Source: JBOICV01 sp050740255
GTDB lineage: Bacteria > Pseudomonadota > Gammaproteobacteria > Nevskiales > JBOICV01
Direction: 5' to 3'
Assembly (NCBI GenBank): GCA_050740255.1
Contig: JBOICV010000040.1
Span: 1 to 5,464 of the forward strand
DNA: 5,464 nt
Shown here: positions 1 to 5,464 of the stretch, piece after piece
How the letters are laid out: each line of letters starts with the position of its first letter
How positions within the stretch are numbered: the first letter of the stretch is position 1
Position numbers and translations under genes: made by a program
Notes under the pieces: model-generated
What the model was told of the DNA's origin: nothing
What the model saw: the letters and a program-made list of their open reading frames with translations, nothing else
The model's database searches: none

Positions 1-1
1 G

Positions 2-97
2 CATCGCTGCAATGCGATTGCCCTGCAGCTCAACATCCGGCCGCGCAAGCGGCACGGCTTCAAATCACCCGCGGAGCGACTACTCTATGCAGCCTGA
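2..97 (+). CDS. IS30-family transposase, C-terminal fragment
   Basis: Only the last 31 codons and the TGA stop at 95-97 are in the window. The frame starting at base 2 encodes a tail containing LNIRPRKRHGFKSPAE, the typical end of the DDE integrase core in IS30-type transposases (pattern LN.RPRK..GFK.PAE). In this family the catalytic Glu lies shortly before this motif, outside the window. The protein would cut and join the element's ends during transposition. Whether the gene is intact upstream cannot be seen. IS3- or IS481-type integrases have a similar motif, but theirs usually reads NN.RPH..LGY.TP, so IS30 fits better. Confidence 0.75.
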   Translation, partial: HRCNAIALQLNIRPRKRHGFKSPAERLLYAA

Positions 98-457
98 CCT
101 TCGTTGCAGTTCAAAGTTGATGTCAAGAATCTCCGCAGGCAGGCCGGAGGTTTCAGATCCGAACAGCAACACATCGCCATCCTGATAGGTGATTTGATCG
201 TGGCGCGTCTTGCCCTTGGTCGAAAAGGCGATTAACCGGTTTTCGGGCAGCGCCGCGCGCAAGGCCTCCAGACTGGCATGTTCACGCACCGTCGCCCACT
301 CGTGATAATCCAGACCCGCGCGCTTGAGCTTGGCATCGTTCAACTCGAAGCCCAGCGGGTGAATCAAATGCAGTTGTGCGCCGGTATTGGCGCACAGCCG
401 GATGATGTTGCCGGTATTGGGCGGAATTTCCGGACGAAATAGCGCGAGGTGAATCAC
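80..457 (-). pseudogene. trmL: trmL, 3'-truncated by insertion: tRNA (cytidine/uridine-34 2'-O)-methyltransferase
   Basis: TrmL is a SPOUT-class enzyme that methylates the ribose of the wobble base of tRNA-Leu isoacceptors using S-adenosylmethionine. The frame starts at a GTG (455-457) and aligns without gaps to E. coli TrmL from the first residue. It includes PEIPPNTGNIIRLCANTG (residues 9-26, with the motif 1 Arg20), RAGLDYHE (46-53) and the motif 2 region GSETSGLP (100-107). Resemblance ends at Asp112. The next 13 residues are encoded by insertion-sequence DNA, with a TAG stop at 80-82. About 45 C-terminal residues of the normal ~157 are missing, including the IPM...SxxLNLSNAV motif 3 that completes the cofactor-binding trefoil knot. 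The product should therefore be inactive. The gene is last in its operon and overlaps the upstream membrane protein by four bases. No Shine-Dalgarno sequence precedes the GTG, so translation probably relied on coupling. Confidence 0.88.
98..121 (+). repeat. Putative right terminal inverted repeat of the IS30-like element
   Basis: Between the transposase stop and the trmL junction lies CGTTGCAGTTCAAAGTTGA (102-120). Its TTGCA-n-TTC...TTGA layout resembles end sequences I associate with IS30-family elements. The partner repeat is outside the window, so this is positional inference supported only by the loss of trmL homology at its outer edge. Confidence 0.35.
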
Positions 458-1041
458 GCGGGAGGGTTGATTAGAGGATTTATCTGTTTACGCGAGCACA
501 GCGTTAGCAGCAGCAGAAAAATATGGCCGAGATTCTCGATGTATTCCTCAACCCGGTTTTGCAGTAGAAAACTGCCGCTCATAAAATTGAGCAAGCCCTT
601 GTCGCAGGCCAGCGCCAGCGCGTAGCAGAGCAACATCGCCGCCATGAGACTGACGGTCATCTCACTGGCGAAGTAGCCGGCGAAACGCGGATAGTGCTGC
701 CAGGCGTAGAGCAACAAGGCGACGAGGACGACGAAGGCGCCCACGCTGGTATTGTCGATGTGATATTCGCGGAGCAGCAGGGTGGCAGCCAACAGGGCCA
801 ACCAGAGCCAGTAGGCATCACGGCGTCGCCAATACCGCAGAAGCGCCACCGCCACCGCCGCATAGACGAGATTGAGCGCCCAATACTCTGCCACGCGCTT
901 ATCCGGCATCCAGCCGCTCCAGCGCACAAACAGGCTCAGCGCCGTCAGAAATACGGGCGGCAGCAGCAGTAGCGGCCACGACAGTCGGCCCAGCGTGAAG
1001 CTTAGCAGTGCAACAAAAGCCGGCGGGGAAGGACGACTCAC
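454..1041 (-). CDS. Multi-pass inner membrane protein of unknown function
   Basis: I cannot assign this 195-residue protein to a named family. It is very hydrophobic, with about six likely membrane segments near residues 20-39, 52-69, 77-90, 100-115, 127-146 and 170-182. Basic stretches at RYWRRR (69-74) and SRK (183-185) suggest cytoplasmic loops. Charged residues lie at membrane boundaries: Arg91-Glu92, Asp96, Asp147 and the VEEYIENLGH stretch (164-173) before the last segment. These could be functional or structural. The GTG start (1039-1041) overlaps the TGA of the M16 peptidase in a GTGA, and its own stop overlaps the trmL start the same way, so it is cotranscribed with both. The Shine-Dalgarno is weak (only a G-rich stretch just upstream), again pointing to coupling. 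There is no signal peptide beyond the first membrane segment. That this is a real gene is well supported by the tight junctions and membrane-protein composition; its function is open. Confidence 0.8.
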   Translation of the reverse strand: MSRPSPPAFVALLSFTLGRLSWPLLLLPPVFLTALSLFVRWSGWMPDKRVAEYWALNLVYAAVAVALLRYWRRRDAYWLWLALLAATLLLREYHIDNTSVGAFVVLVALLLYAWQHYPRFAGYFASEMTVSLMAAMLLCYALALACDKGLLNFMSGSFLLQNRVEEYIENLGHIFLLLLTLCSRKQINPLINPPA

Positions 1042-3767
1042 GGCCCCGCGTTCAGCTTCTCGACCGGTCCGAGCTGCAGTGCGCGCACTTCCGGCTCGAT
1101 ACGTTTCAAATCACCCACAATCACCCAGCTCAGGGCTTGCGGTTGCAGCAGCCGCTGCGCCACCGGCGGCACCTCAGCGAGCCGCAAGCCGCGTACTTCA
1201 CTGACGAAGCGATTGAAGTAGTCCTCCGGCAGACCGTAAATCACCTGCTCGGCGAGCGAGCCCAACACCGCGCCTGTCGTCTCATGCTGACCCGGCAGCT
1301 TGAGTGTCAGCGCGTTCTGGGCGGTGGCAAGTTCCGCGGCCGTGATTGGCCGGCCACCGCGCATCTCGCGCAACTCCTTAAGCATCTCGCGCATGGCGTC
1401 GGCGGTCTTGTCGCTCTGCACGGAGGTGTGCACGACGAACGGGCGCTGCGCGCGGGTGTCCATGAGGAAACTGCTGGCGCCATAAGACCAATGCTTCGCC
1501 TCGCGCAGATTCAGATTCAATCTTGACGTGAACATGCCGCCGAGCACCGTGTTGACTAGGTTCATCGGGATGTCCTGCGGGTCGGAGCGCAGCGGCGCCA
1601 GATGCCCGGCGATGATCACCGATTGTTCGGCGCCGGGCCGATCCATCAGATAAACCCGCATCTGCTTCGGCAGCTCCAGCGGCTCGGCTTCCACCAGTAC
1701 GGCGGCCGATTTCGGCGCGGCCCATTCAGCAAAGCTTTGCTCGACCAGTGGCTTGATCTGCGCCAGAGCGGTATCGCCTACCACCAGTAAAGTGGCGTTG
1801 TCCGGACGCAGCGCGGCCTGCTGGAACTGCAGCAGGTCTGCGCCGGTAATGGCGCGCACGGTGGCGTCCTCGCCGCTGCCGGTGAGCGGTTTGCCGTAGG
1901 GATGCGCCGTGCCGTAAAGCAGGGGCGGCAGCACGCGCAAGGCCAAGGTGGTCGGTTGCGATTTTTCCTGCTTGATCGCCGCCAGCCGCTGGCTGCGTAA
2001 GCGCTCAAGCTCGTGCGCGGGGAATTGCGGCCGTTGCACCACTTCCGCCAACAAAGCGAGCGTCGGCGCAAGCTTGGGGCTTAGAGCCGACACCGATACC
2101 GTCGTGACATCGAGCGCGGCGCCGGCGCTGAGCGCGGCGCCCTGGCGCTCGAGTTCGCGGCTCAGGGCCAGCGCGTCGTAGTTTTCAGTGCCCTCATCCA
2201 GCATGTCCATCGCCAGACTGGCGAGGCCCAGCTTGGCGTTGGGATCCGCGGCGAAACCCCCATTGAAAATCAACTGGGCCTGTACCACCGGCGCGGCGTG
2301 GCGTTCGGCCAGCAGCACTTGCAGACCGTTGGCCAAAACAAAACGCTGCACTGGCGGCAGCTTCAAGTCAGGCGTTGCGCCGGTGTCAGGCAGCGCTGTG
2401 ACCGCGTTCTTATCCGCCGTCGCTTCCGACTCGGCATAGGGTTCCACTGCCAGCACGAAAACCCCGTCGCTGAGCCAGGCCCGGGCGGCATCTCGGACCT
2501 GTTCGGTGTCCGCCGTGCGCAGCACTGCCAAATGGTCTTGGTACGCATCCGGCTTGCCGCCATAAACCTGACTGGAGGCAAGAATGTCGGATTTGCCGCC
2601 GAAGCCGCCGATGCGTTCCAGACCATGGATGAAGCCGGCTATCTGGCCGGTGCGCACGCGCTCCAACTCGTCCGCCGTCGGTCCATCCTCCAGCAAGCGC
2701 GCCAACTCCTGGTCCAGCGCGGCTTCCAATTTATCGAGCGCCACGCCGGGTTTGGCGGTGGCGATGATCAGGAATTGGGAACCCAGTGCGCGCGTGTCCA
2801 GTCCGGCCTGCACATCGGTTGCAAGCTGTTGCTCATACACCAGGCTTTGATAAAGCCGGCTGGTCTTGCTGCCCGCCAGCAGATCACCCACCAGCTCCAG
2901 CAGCGGCGACGTGGGCGTGGCGACGCCCGGCACATTCCAGACTTTGTGGATGCGGGCCTGCGGCACGCGGTCCTGCAAGAGCTGCCGGTGTTCGCCACGC
3001 ATTTTGGCGACCCAACTGCTTTGCCGGGTAAGCGGCGGCCCGCCCGGAATGGCGCCGAAGTAGCGTTCGACCTTTTTCTTGACCTCCGCGGGTTTGATAT
3101 CGCCCGCCACCACCAGCACCGCATTGTTCGGGCCGTAATACTGCTTGAACCAGCTTTGCACATCCTCCAGCGAGGCGCGATCCAGATCCGCCATCGAGCC
3201 GATCACCGTCCAGGAATAAGGATGGCCCGCCGGATAGGTATTGGCCGGAAGCAAATCCCAGACCTTGCCGTAGGGCGCGTTCTCGCGCTGGCGTTTTTCG
3301 TTCTTCACCACGCCACGCTGTTCGTCCAGCTTGGCCTGGGTCAGCACGCCCAGAAAATGCCCCATGCGATCGGCTTCGAGCCAGAGCAGACGGTCGAGCG
3401 CGGATACCGGCACGTTGGCGAAGTAATTGGTGCGGTCTTCACTGGTGGTGCCGTTCATCTCAGTGGCGCCGGCCGATTCCAGCGGACGGAAAAACTCGTC
3501 GTCGTAATGTTCGCTGCCCTGAAACATGAGGTGTTCAAACAAATGGGCGAAGCCGGTCTTGCCGGCCACCTCGTTCTTCGAACCGACGTGGTACCAGACG
3601 TTGACCGCGACGATGGGCGCCTTGTGATCCTCGTGAATAATCAGCGTGAGCCCGTTGGACAGCACGTGTTTTTGGTAAGGGATGTCAATCTCGGGCCATT
3701 CATCGGCCGGCGTGGCGACCGCCGGCAGCAGCAGCGCGGCCAGGGCCAGCCAGGGTGAAAATCTCAT
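1038..3767 (-). CDS. Exported M16-family zinc metallopeptidase, two fused M16 halves
   Basis: This 909-residue protein belongs to the insulinase/pitrilysin (M16) family. An N-terminal signal peptide (residues 1 to about 18-21, LALAALLLPAVA) predicts a periplasmic location. The first half (about 30-440) carries the inverted zinc motif H75-L-F-E78-H79 and the distal ligand Glu in VVKNEKR (Glu157), so it should be catalytic. The second half begins near residue 473 with a repeat of the N-terminal strand pattern (RFVLANGLQVLL). It has no HxxEH, reading LASLAMDMLDEGT there, and keeps the SRLNLNLREAKHWSYGA substrate-side motif. This active-plus-inactive arrangement is usual for M16 proteins. The ATG at 3765-3767 is chosen because GGAG lies five bases upstream and a signal peptide follows directly; longer in-frame starts would reach into ampD. 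It is the first gene of an operon with the membrane protein and trmL. The substrate cannot be read from sequence; peptide degradation in the periplasm is the family expectation. Confidence 0.9.
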   Translation of the reverse strand: MRFSPWLALAALLLPAVATPADEWPEIDIPYQKHVLSNGLTLIIHEDHKAPIVAVNVWYHVGSKNEVAGKTGFAHLFEHLMFQGSEHYDDEFFRPLESAGATEMNGTTSEDRTNYFANVPVSALDRLLWLEADRMGHFLGVLTQAKLDEQRGVVKNEKRQRENAPYGKVWDLLPANTYPAGHPYSWTVIGSMADLDRASLEDVQSWFKQYYGPNNAVLVVAGDIKPAEVKKKVERYFGAIPGGPPLTRQSSWVAKMRGEHRQLLQDRVPQARIHKVWNVPGVATPTSPLLELVGDLLAGSKTSRLYQSLVYEQQLATDVQAGLDTRALGSQFLIIATAKPGVALDKLEAALDQELARLLEDGPTADELERVRTGQIAGFIHGLERIGGFGGKSDILASSQVYGGKPDAYQDHLAVLRTADTEQVRDAARAWLSDGVFVLAVEPYAESEATADKNAVTALPDTGATPDLKLPPVQRFVLANGLQVLLAERHAAPVVQAQLIFNGGFAADPNAKLGLASLAMDMLDEGTENYDALALSRELERQGAALSAGAALDVTTVSVSALSPKLAPTLALLAEVVQRPQFPAHELERLRSQRLAAIKQEKSQPTTLALRVLPPLLYGTAHPYGKPLTGSGEDATVRAITGADLLQFQQAALRPDNATLLVVGDTALAQIKPLVEQSFAEWAAPKSAAVLVEAEPLELPKQMRVYLMDRPGAEQSVIIAGHLAPLRSDPQDIPMNLVNTVLGGMFTSRLNLNLREAKHWSYGASSFLMDTRAQRPFVVHTSVQSDKTADAMREMLKELREMRGGRPITAAELATAQNALTLKLPGQHETTGAVLGSLAEQVIYGLPEDYFNRFVSEVRGLRLAEVPPVAQRLLQPQALSWVIVGDLKRIEPEVRALQLGPVEKLNAGP

Positions 3768-3772
3768 TGTTG

Positions 3773-3776
3773 CTCC
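3773..3776 (-). promoter_or_regulatory. Ribosome binding site of the M16 peptidase gene
   Basis: The minus strand reads GGAGCAACAATG, with GGAG five bases before the ATG. It decides the start: the same frame remains open to 3950 but no comparable site precedes the upstream start codons. Confidence 0.7.
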
Positions 3777-3857
3777 ATCACCGAAATAGCTTGCAGAAAC
3801 TGCGGTTAGCTTAGCAGTCAGTCGTTCGTGGCTGTGCGAAGCAGCGCGAATTTTGCG

Positions 3858-3863
3858 TACACT
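3858..3863 (+). promoter_or_regulatory. Possible -10 element of ampD (near-leaderless transcript)
   Basis: TACACT matches four of six bases of the sigma-70 -10 consensus, including the key A at position 2 and T at position 6. Its end lies seven bases before the ampD ATG at 3871, so initiation here would start the mRNA at or within a base or two of the start codon. The -35 region (about 3834-3839, GTGCGA) is poor. No Shine-Dalgarno sequence lies before the ATG, which fits a leaderless message. Confidence 0.35.
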
Positions 3864-3870
3864 CTCGACC

Positions 3871-4449
3871 ATGCCGCAAGCCGCCGGTTCCACGCCCTTG
3901 GTTATCCGTGCCGGAAAGCTGTCCGGCGTGCGTTTCGCCGCATCGCCCAATTTTGACGAGCGTCCGCCGGGGACGGTCGTAGACCTGCTCGTGGTGCATG
4001 GGATTTCGCTGCCGCCGGGCGCATTCGGCAGTGGCTGGATCGAGGATTTATTCTTGAACCGGCTGGATCCGGCCGCGCATCCTTACTTCGCCCAAGTGCA
4101 CCAGAACAAAGTGTCGGCGCATCTGCTCATCCGGCGTGGCGGCGAAACGATTCAGTTTGTCTCCTTCGACAAACGCGCATGGCACGCGGGCGCGTCCGTG
4201 TTCGAAGGCCGCAGCGCCTGCAACGATTTTTCGATCGGCATCGAGCTGGAAGGTACGGACGACACTCCATATGAACCGGTACAATATGCACAGTTAGCAG
4301 CCGTAGCCGGAACCCTGATGCAGGCTTTTCCGAACATCACGAAGCAGCGCATTGTCGGCCACAGTTATATCGCACCCGGGCGCAAGACCGATCCCGGCCC
4401 GGCCTTCGATTGGACGTATTGGCGCAGCTTGTTGCAGGAGCGTGTGTGA
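3871..4449 (+). CDS. ampD: 1,6-anhydro-N-acetylmuramyl-L-alanine amidase AmpD
   Basis: AmpD is a cytoplasmic zinc amidase that removes the stem peptide from 1,6-anhydroMurNAc-peptides during cell-wall recycling. Where an AmpR/AmpC system exists, it thereby keeps beta-lactamase expression low. The 192-residue product shows the N-acetylmuramoyl-L-alanine amidase type 2 fold signatures. Zinc ligands are His43 (VVHGIS), His164 (GHSYIAP) and Asp174 (KTDPGPAFDW), with Glu125 (SIGIELEG) and Lys172 at the catalytic positions. Spacing matches Citrobacter freundii AmpD (His34, Glu116, His154, Lys162, Asp164) to within one residue. FDKRAWHAG and CNDFSIGIELEGTD are near-perfect family motifs. There is no signal peptide, as expected. 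The ATG at 3871 is preferred over an in-frame TTG at 3853; neither has a good ribosome site. Oddities are Gly44 where Asn is usual and Tyr166 where Asp is usual. It overlaps ampE by four bases. Confidence 0.95.
   Translation: MPQAAGSTPLVIRAGKLSGVRFAASPNFDERPPGTVVDLLVVHGISLPPGAFGSGWIEDLFLNRLDPAAHPYFAQVHQNKVSAHLLIRRGGETIQFVSFDKRAWHAGASVFEGRSACNDFSIGIELEGTDDTPYEPVQYAQLAAVAGTLMQAFPNITKQRIVGHSYIAPGRKTDPGPAFDWTYWRSLLQERV
4436..4440 (+). promoter_or_regulatory. Ribosome binding site of ampE
   Basis: AGGAG lies inside the end of ampD, five bases before the GTG at 4446. It fixes the ampE start at this GTG rather than at the in-frame TTG at 4410. Confidence 0.75.
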
Positions 4450-5336
4450 CATTAATCGGCATCATCCTGGCTTTAATCGCCGAGCGGCTGCTGTCGCAGT
4501 TGCGCGAGTGGCGCGAGCACGCTTGGTATGCGCGTTACCTCGATTGGCTGGATCAGCGCAGCAAGTTGCCCTGGCTATGGCATAGCGCCTGGGGCCTGCT
4601 GCTGCTCATTGCCGCGCCGGTGGCGGCGGTGGCTTTGATCCAGGCGTTGCTGCATGGCGGCGTGATCACCTTGCTCGGTTTGCTGTTCGGCGTGCTGGTG
4701 CTGGTGTTCTGCCTGGGGCCGCGCGATCTGGCCGAGGAAATCCACAGTTATCTCGACGCGCAGGCTGCTGGCGACCACGGCGAAAGCGAGCGCATCGCCG
4801 CCGATCTGAGCCGTCTGCCTCCGGGGGCCGTGTCCACGGGCTCCGAAGAATGCCGCGGCGTAGTCCGGGGCGTGCTCATTCAAGGCCACGAGCGCTTGCT
4901 CGCGGTGCTGTTCTGGTTTTATCTGCTGGGGCCGATGGGCGCCGTGTTGTATCGCCTCAGCGCCACGCTGCCCGGCCTGCTGCAGCAGCGGGACGTGAGC
5001 GACAATCTGCGCGAAGTCGCGCTGCGGCTGCACGCGATTCTCGCTTGGTTGCCGGTTCGGCTCAGCGCCGCTTTGTATACGCTCGCCGGCAGTACCGACG
5101 ATGCCTTGCAGGCATGGCGTGCGCAGACCGGTGACGAAGGCGACTGGTCCGCACAAAGCTGGCGCCTGCTGGCGCGAGTCGGCTGCGGTGCGATGCAGAT
5201 GGAGGACAGCGCTGATCAGCCGGTAAAGCTGGAACCTGAAGACGCTTTGATTGAGGCGCTGGCCTTGGTCCGCCGGGCGCTACTGCTGGGCCTCGGCGTG
5301 CTGGCCGCGTTCACCATCGGCGGCTGGCTGACCTGA
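4446..5336 (+). CDS. ampE: Inner membrane protein AmpE
   Basis: AmpE is a membrane protein encoded with AmpD and implicated as an accessory in beta-lactamase regulation; its biochemical role is unsettled. The family is distantly like the CobD/CbiB membrane proteins. The 296-residue product (E. coli: 284) begins TLIGIILALIAERL, the usual AmpE start. Likely membrane segments are near residues 2-15, 48-69, 72-91, 152-171 and 278-295. Recognisable motifs are CLGPRDL (89-95), GHERLLAVLFWFYLLGP (147-163) and LAWLPVRLSAALYTLAG (199-215), which matches the LDWVPVRLAG region of the E. coli protein. A soluble stretch lies between segments three and four and another before the last. The start is the GTG overlapping the ampD stop as GTGA, with AGGAG upstream, so translation is probably coupled to ampD. 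Confidence 0.9.
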   Translation: MTLIGIILALIAERLLSQLREWREHAWYARYLDWLDQRSKLPWLWHSAWGLLLLIAAPVAAVALIQALLHGGVITLLGLLFGVLVLVFCLGPRDLAEEIHSYLDAQAAGDHGESERIAADLSRLPPGAVSTGSEECRGVVRGVLIQGHERLLAVLFWFYLLGPMGAVLYRLSATLPGLLQQRDVSDNLREVALRLHAILAWLPVRLSAALYTLAGSTDDALQAWRAQTGDEGDWSAQSWRLLARVGCGAMQMEDSADQPVKLEPEDALIEALALVRRALLLGLGVLAAFTIGGWLT

Positions 5337-5360
5337 AAGCTTGATTCGAACTGAACTGCC

Positions 5361-5464
5361 ATGAGTCAAAGCCTGTTCCTGCGCACCGCGCTGGCCGCCG
5401 CCCGCGCCGCGGATGTGGTGATCCGCAAATACTACAAATCGGGCTTGGCGGTGCATACCAAGCC
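5361..5464 (+). CDS. Inositol monophosphatase family protein, N-terminal fragment
   Basis: The gene runs off the right edge; 34 complete codons are visible from the ATG. The start of the protein (LRTALAAARAADVVIRKYY, then SGLAVHTK) follows the opening helix and strand of the inositol-monophosphatase superfamily, where a conserved T-K precedes the D..PVT.AD metal-site motif that lies beyond the window. Members are Mg-dependent phosphatases of inositol phosphates, of 3'-phosphoadenosine 5'-phosphate (CysQ), of fructose-1,6-bisphosphate or of histidinol phosphate, and the fragment cannot tell which. It starts 24 bases after ampE on the same strand, so it is probably cotranscribed. No strong Shine-Dalgarno sequence is seen; the leader contains only a small GAACTGAACT repeat. 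Confidence 0.72.
   Translation, partial: MSQSLFLRTALAAARAADVVIRKYYKSGLAVHTK

Larger units (their letters stand above)
1..121 (+). mobile_element. Right end of an IS30-family insertion sequence (partial)
   Basis: The window opens inside an insertion sequence. Its transposase reading frame ends at 97 and is followed by about 24 bases of non-coding end sequence. The outer boundary is placed near 119-122 because the minus-strand trmL frame matches its family exactly up to the codon at 122-124 and loses all resemblance beyond it. A transposase stop codon close to the element's tip is normal for IS30-family elements. The left end and most of the transposase lie outside the window, so neither the full inverted repeats nor a target duplication can be verified. 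The IS30 assignment rests on the transposase C-terminus. Confidence 0.72.
3768..3870. promoter_or_regulatory. Divergent intergenic region between the M16 operon and ampDE
   Basis: These 103 bases must hold the promoters for both operons. On the minus strand the best -10-like candidate is TGCTAAGCT (TAAGCT at 3808-3813, with an extended TG), but no convincing -35 box is found at the right distance. On the plus strand TACACT at 3858-3863 is the best candidate. There are short tandem echoes (TTAGCTTAGC and AGTCAGTC, around 3806-3823), but no long palindrome that would mark an operator. Shared regulation is possible but not visible. Confidence 0.5.

Noticed and set aside
1008..1526. Plus-strand open frame of 172 codons opposite the M16 C-terminus
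   Set aside because: It is antisense to a well-supported conserved region and shows no domain or ribosome site.
2298..3758. Plus-strand open frame of 486 codons opposite the M16 gene
   Set aside because: It is the complementary shadow of a GC-rich conserved gene. The His/Arg/Gln-rich translation matches no family and has no signal for initiation.
998..3817. Shared 10-mer GCTTAGCAGT near 1000 and near 3809
   Set aside because: One copy is inside coding sequence and the other in the intergenic region. There is no extended similarity, so chance is the simplest explanation.
3853..3870. TTG start giving AmpD six extra residues
   Set aside because: There is no ribosome site, and the ATG at 3871 is a better codon. 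The extra residues have no counterpart that I recognise in AmpD.
3768..3950. In-frame upstream extension of the M16 peptidase by 61 residues
   Set aside because: It would overlap the divergent ampD gene, lacks a ribosome site and would bury the signal peptide. GGAG and the signal sequence mark the ATG at 3765-3767.
4410..4445. TTG start giving AmpE twelve extra residues
   Set aside because: AmpE proteins normally begin at the TL...LIAERL stretch, and AGGAG is correctly placed for the GTG at 4446.
4575..5156. Minus-strand open frame of 193 codons opposite ampE
   Set aside because: Its Gln/His/Arg-rich composition is typical of antisense to Leu/Ala-rich membrane protein codons, and ampE on the other strand is clearly real.
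5330..5360. Possible terminator after ampE
   Set aside because: There is only a 6-base AAGCTT palindrome, with no stem-loop and no T run.

Overview
This looks like a chromosomal segment of a moderately GC-rich gammaproteobacterium or a close relative. The main reason is the ampD-ampE pair, a gammaproteobacterial type of arrangement for cell-wall recycling. A TrmL that aligns closely with the Escherichia coli protein along its length also fits. No finer placement is possible from the sequence alone.

Layout. The left edge (1 to about 121) is the tail of an IS30-family insertion sequence, with the last codons of its transposase on the plus strand. It abuts the 3' end of a minus-strand trmL gene. 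The trmL frame matches E. coli TrmL up to Asp112, then runs into insertion-sequence DNA and stops after 13 foreign codons, so it is a disrupted gene. Upstream of trmL on the minus strand are a 195-residue multi-pass membrane protein of unknown function and a 909-residue exported M16 zinc peptidase made of two fused M16 halves. The three minus-strand genes form a compact operon (peptidase, membrane protein, trmL) in which each junction is a 4-base GTGA overlap.

A 103-base divergent intergenic region (3768-3870) separates this operon from a plus-strand operon. That operon has ampD (1,6-anhydro-N-acetylmuramyl-L-alanine amidase, cytoplasmic), ampE (membrane protein, also joined by a GTGA overlap) and the first 34 codons of an inositol-monophosphatase family gene, which runs off the right edge.

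The genes suggest an envelope and housekeeping neighbourhood: periplasmic proteolysis on one side, muropeptide recycling on the other. The most notable event is the insertion-sequence disruption of trmL at the distal end of its operon, which should spare the two genes upstream. I see no CRISPR array, tRNA, rRNA or clear intrinsic terminator, and no convincing evidence of an undescribed system. The least explained gene is the 195-residue membrane protein.
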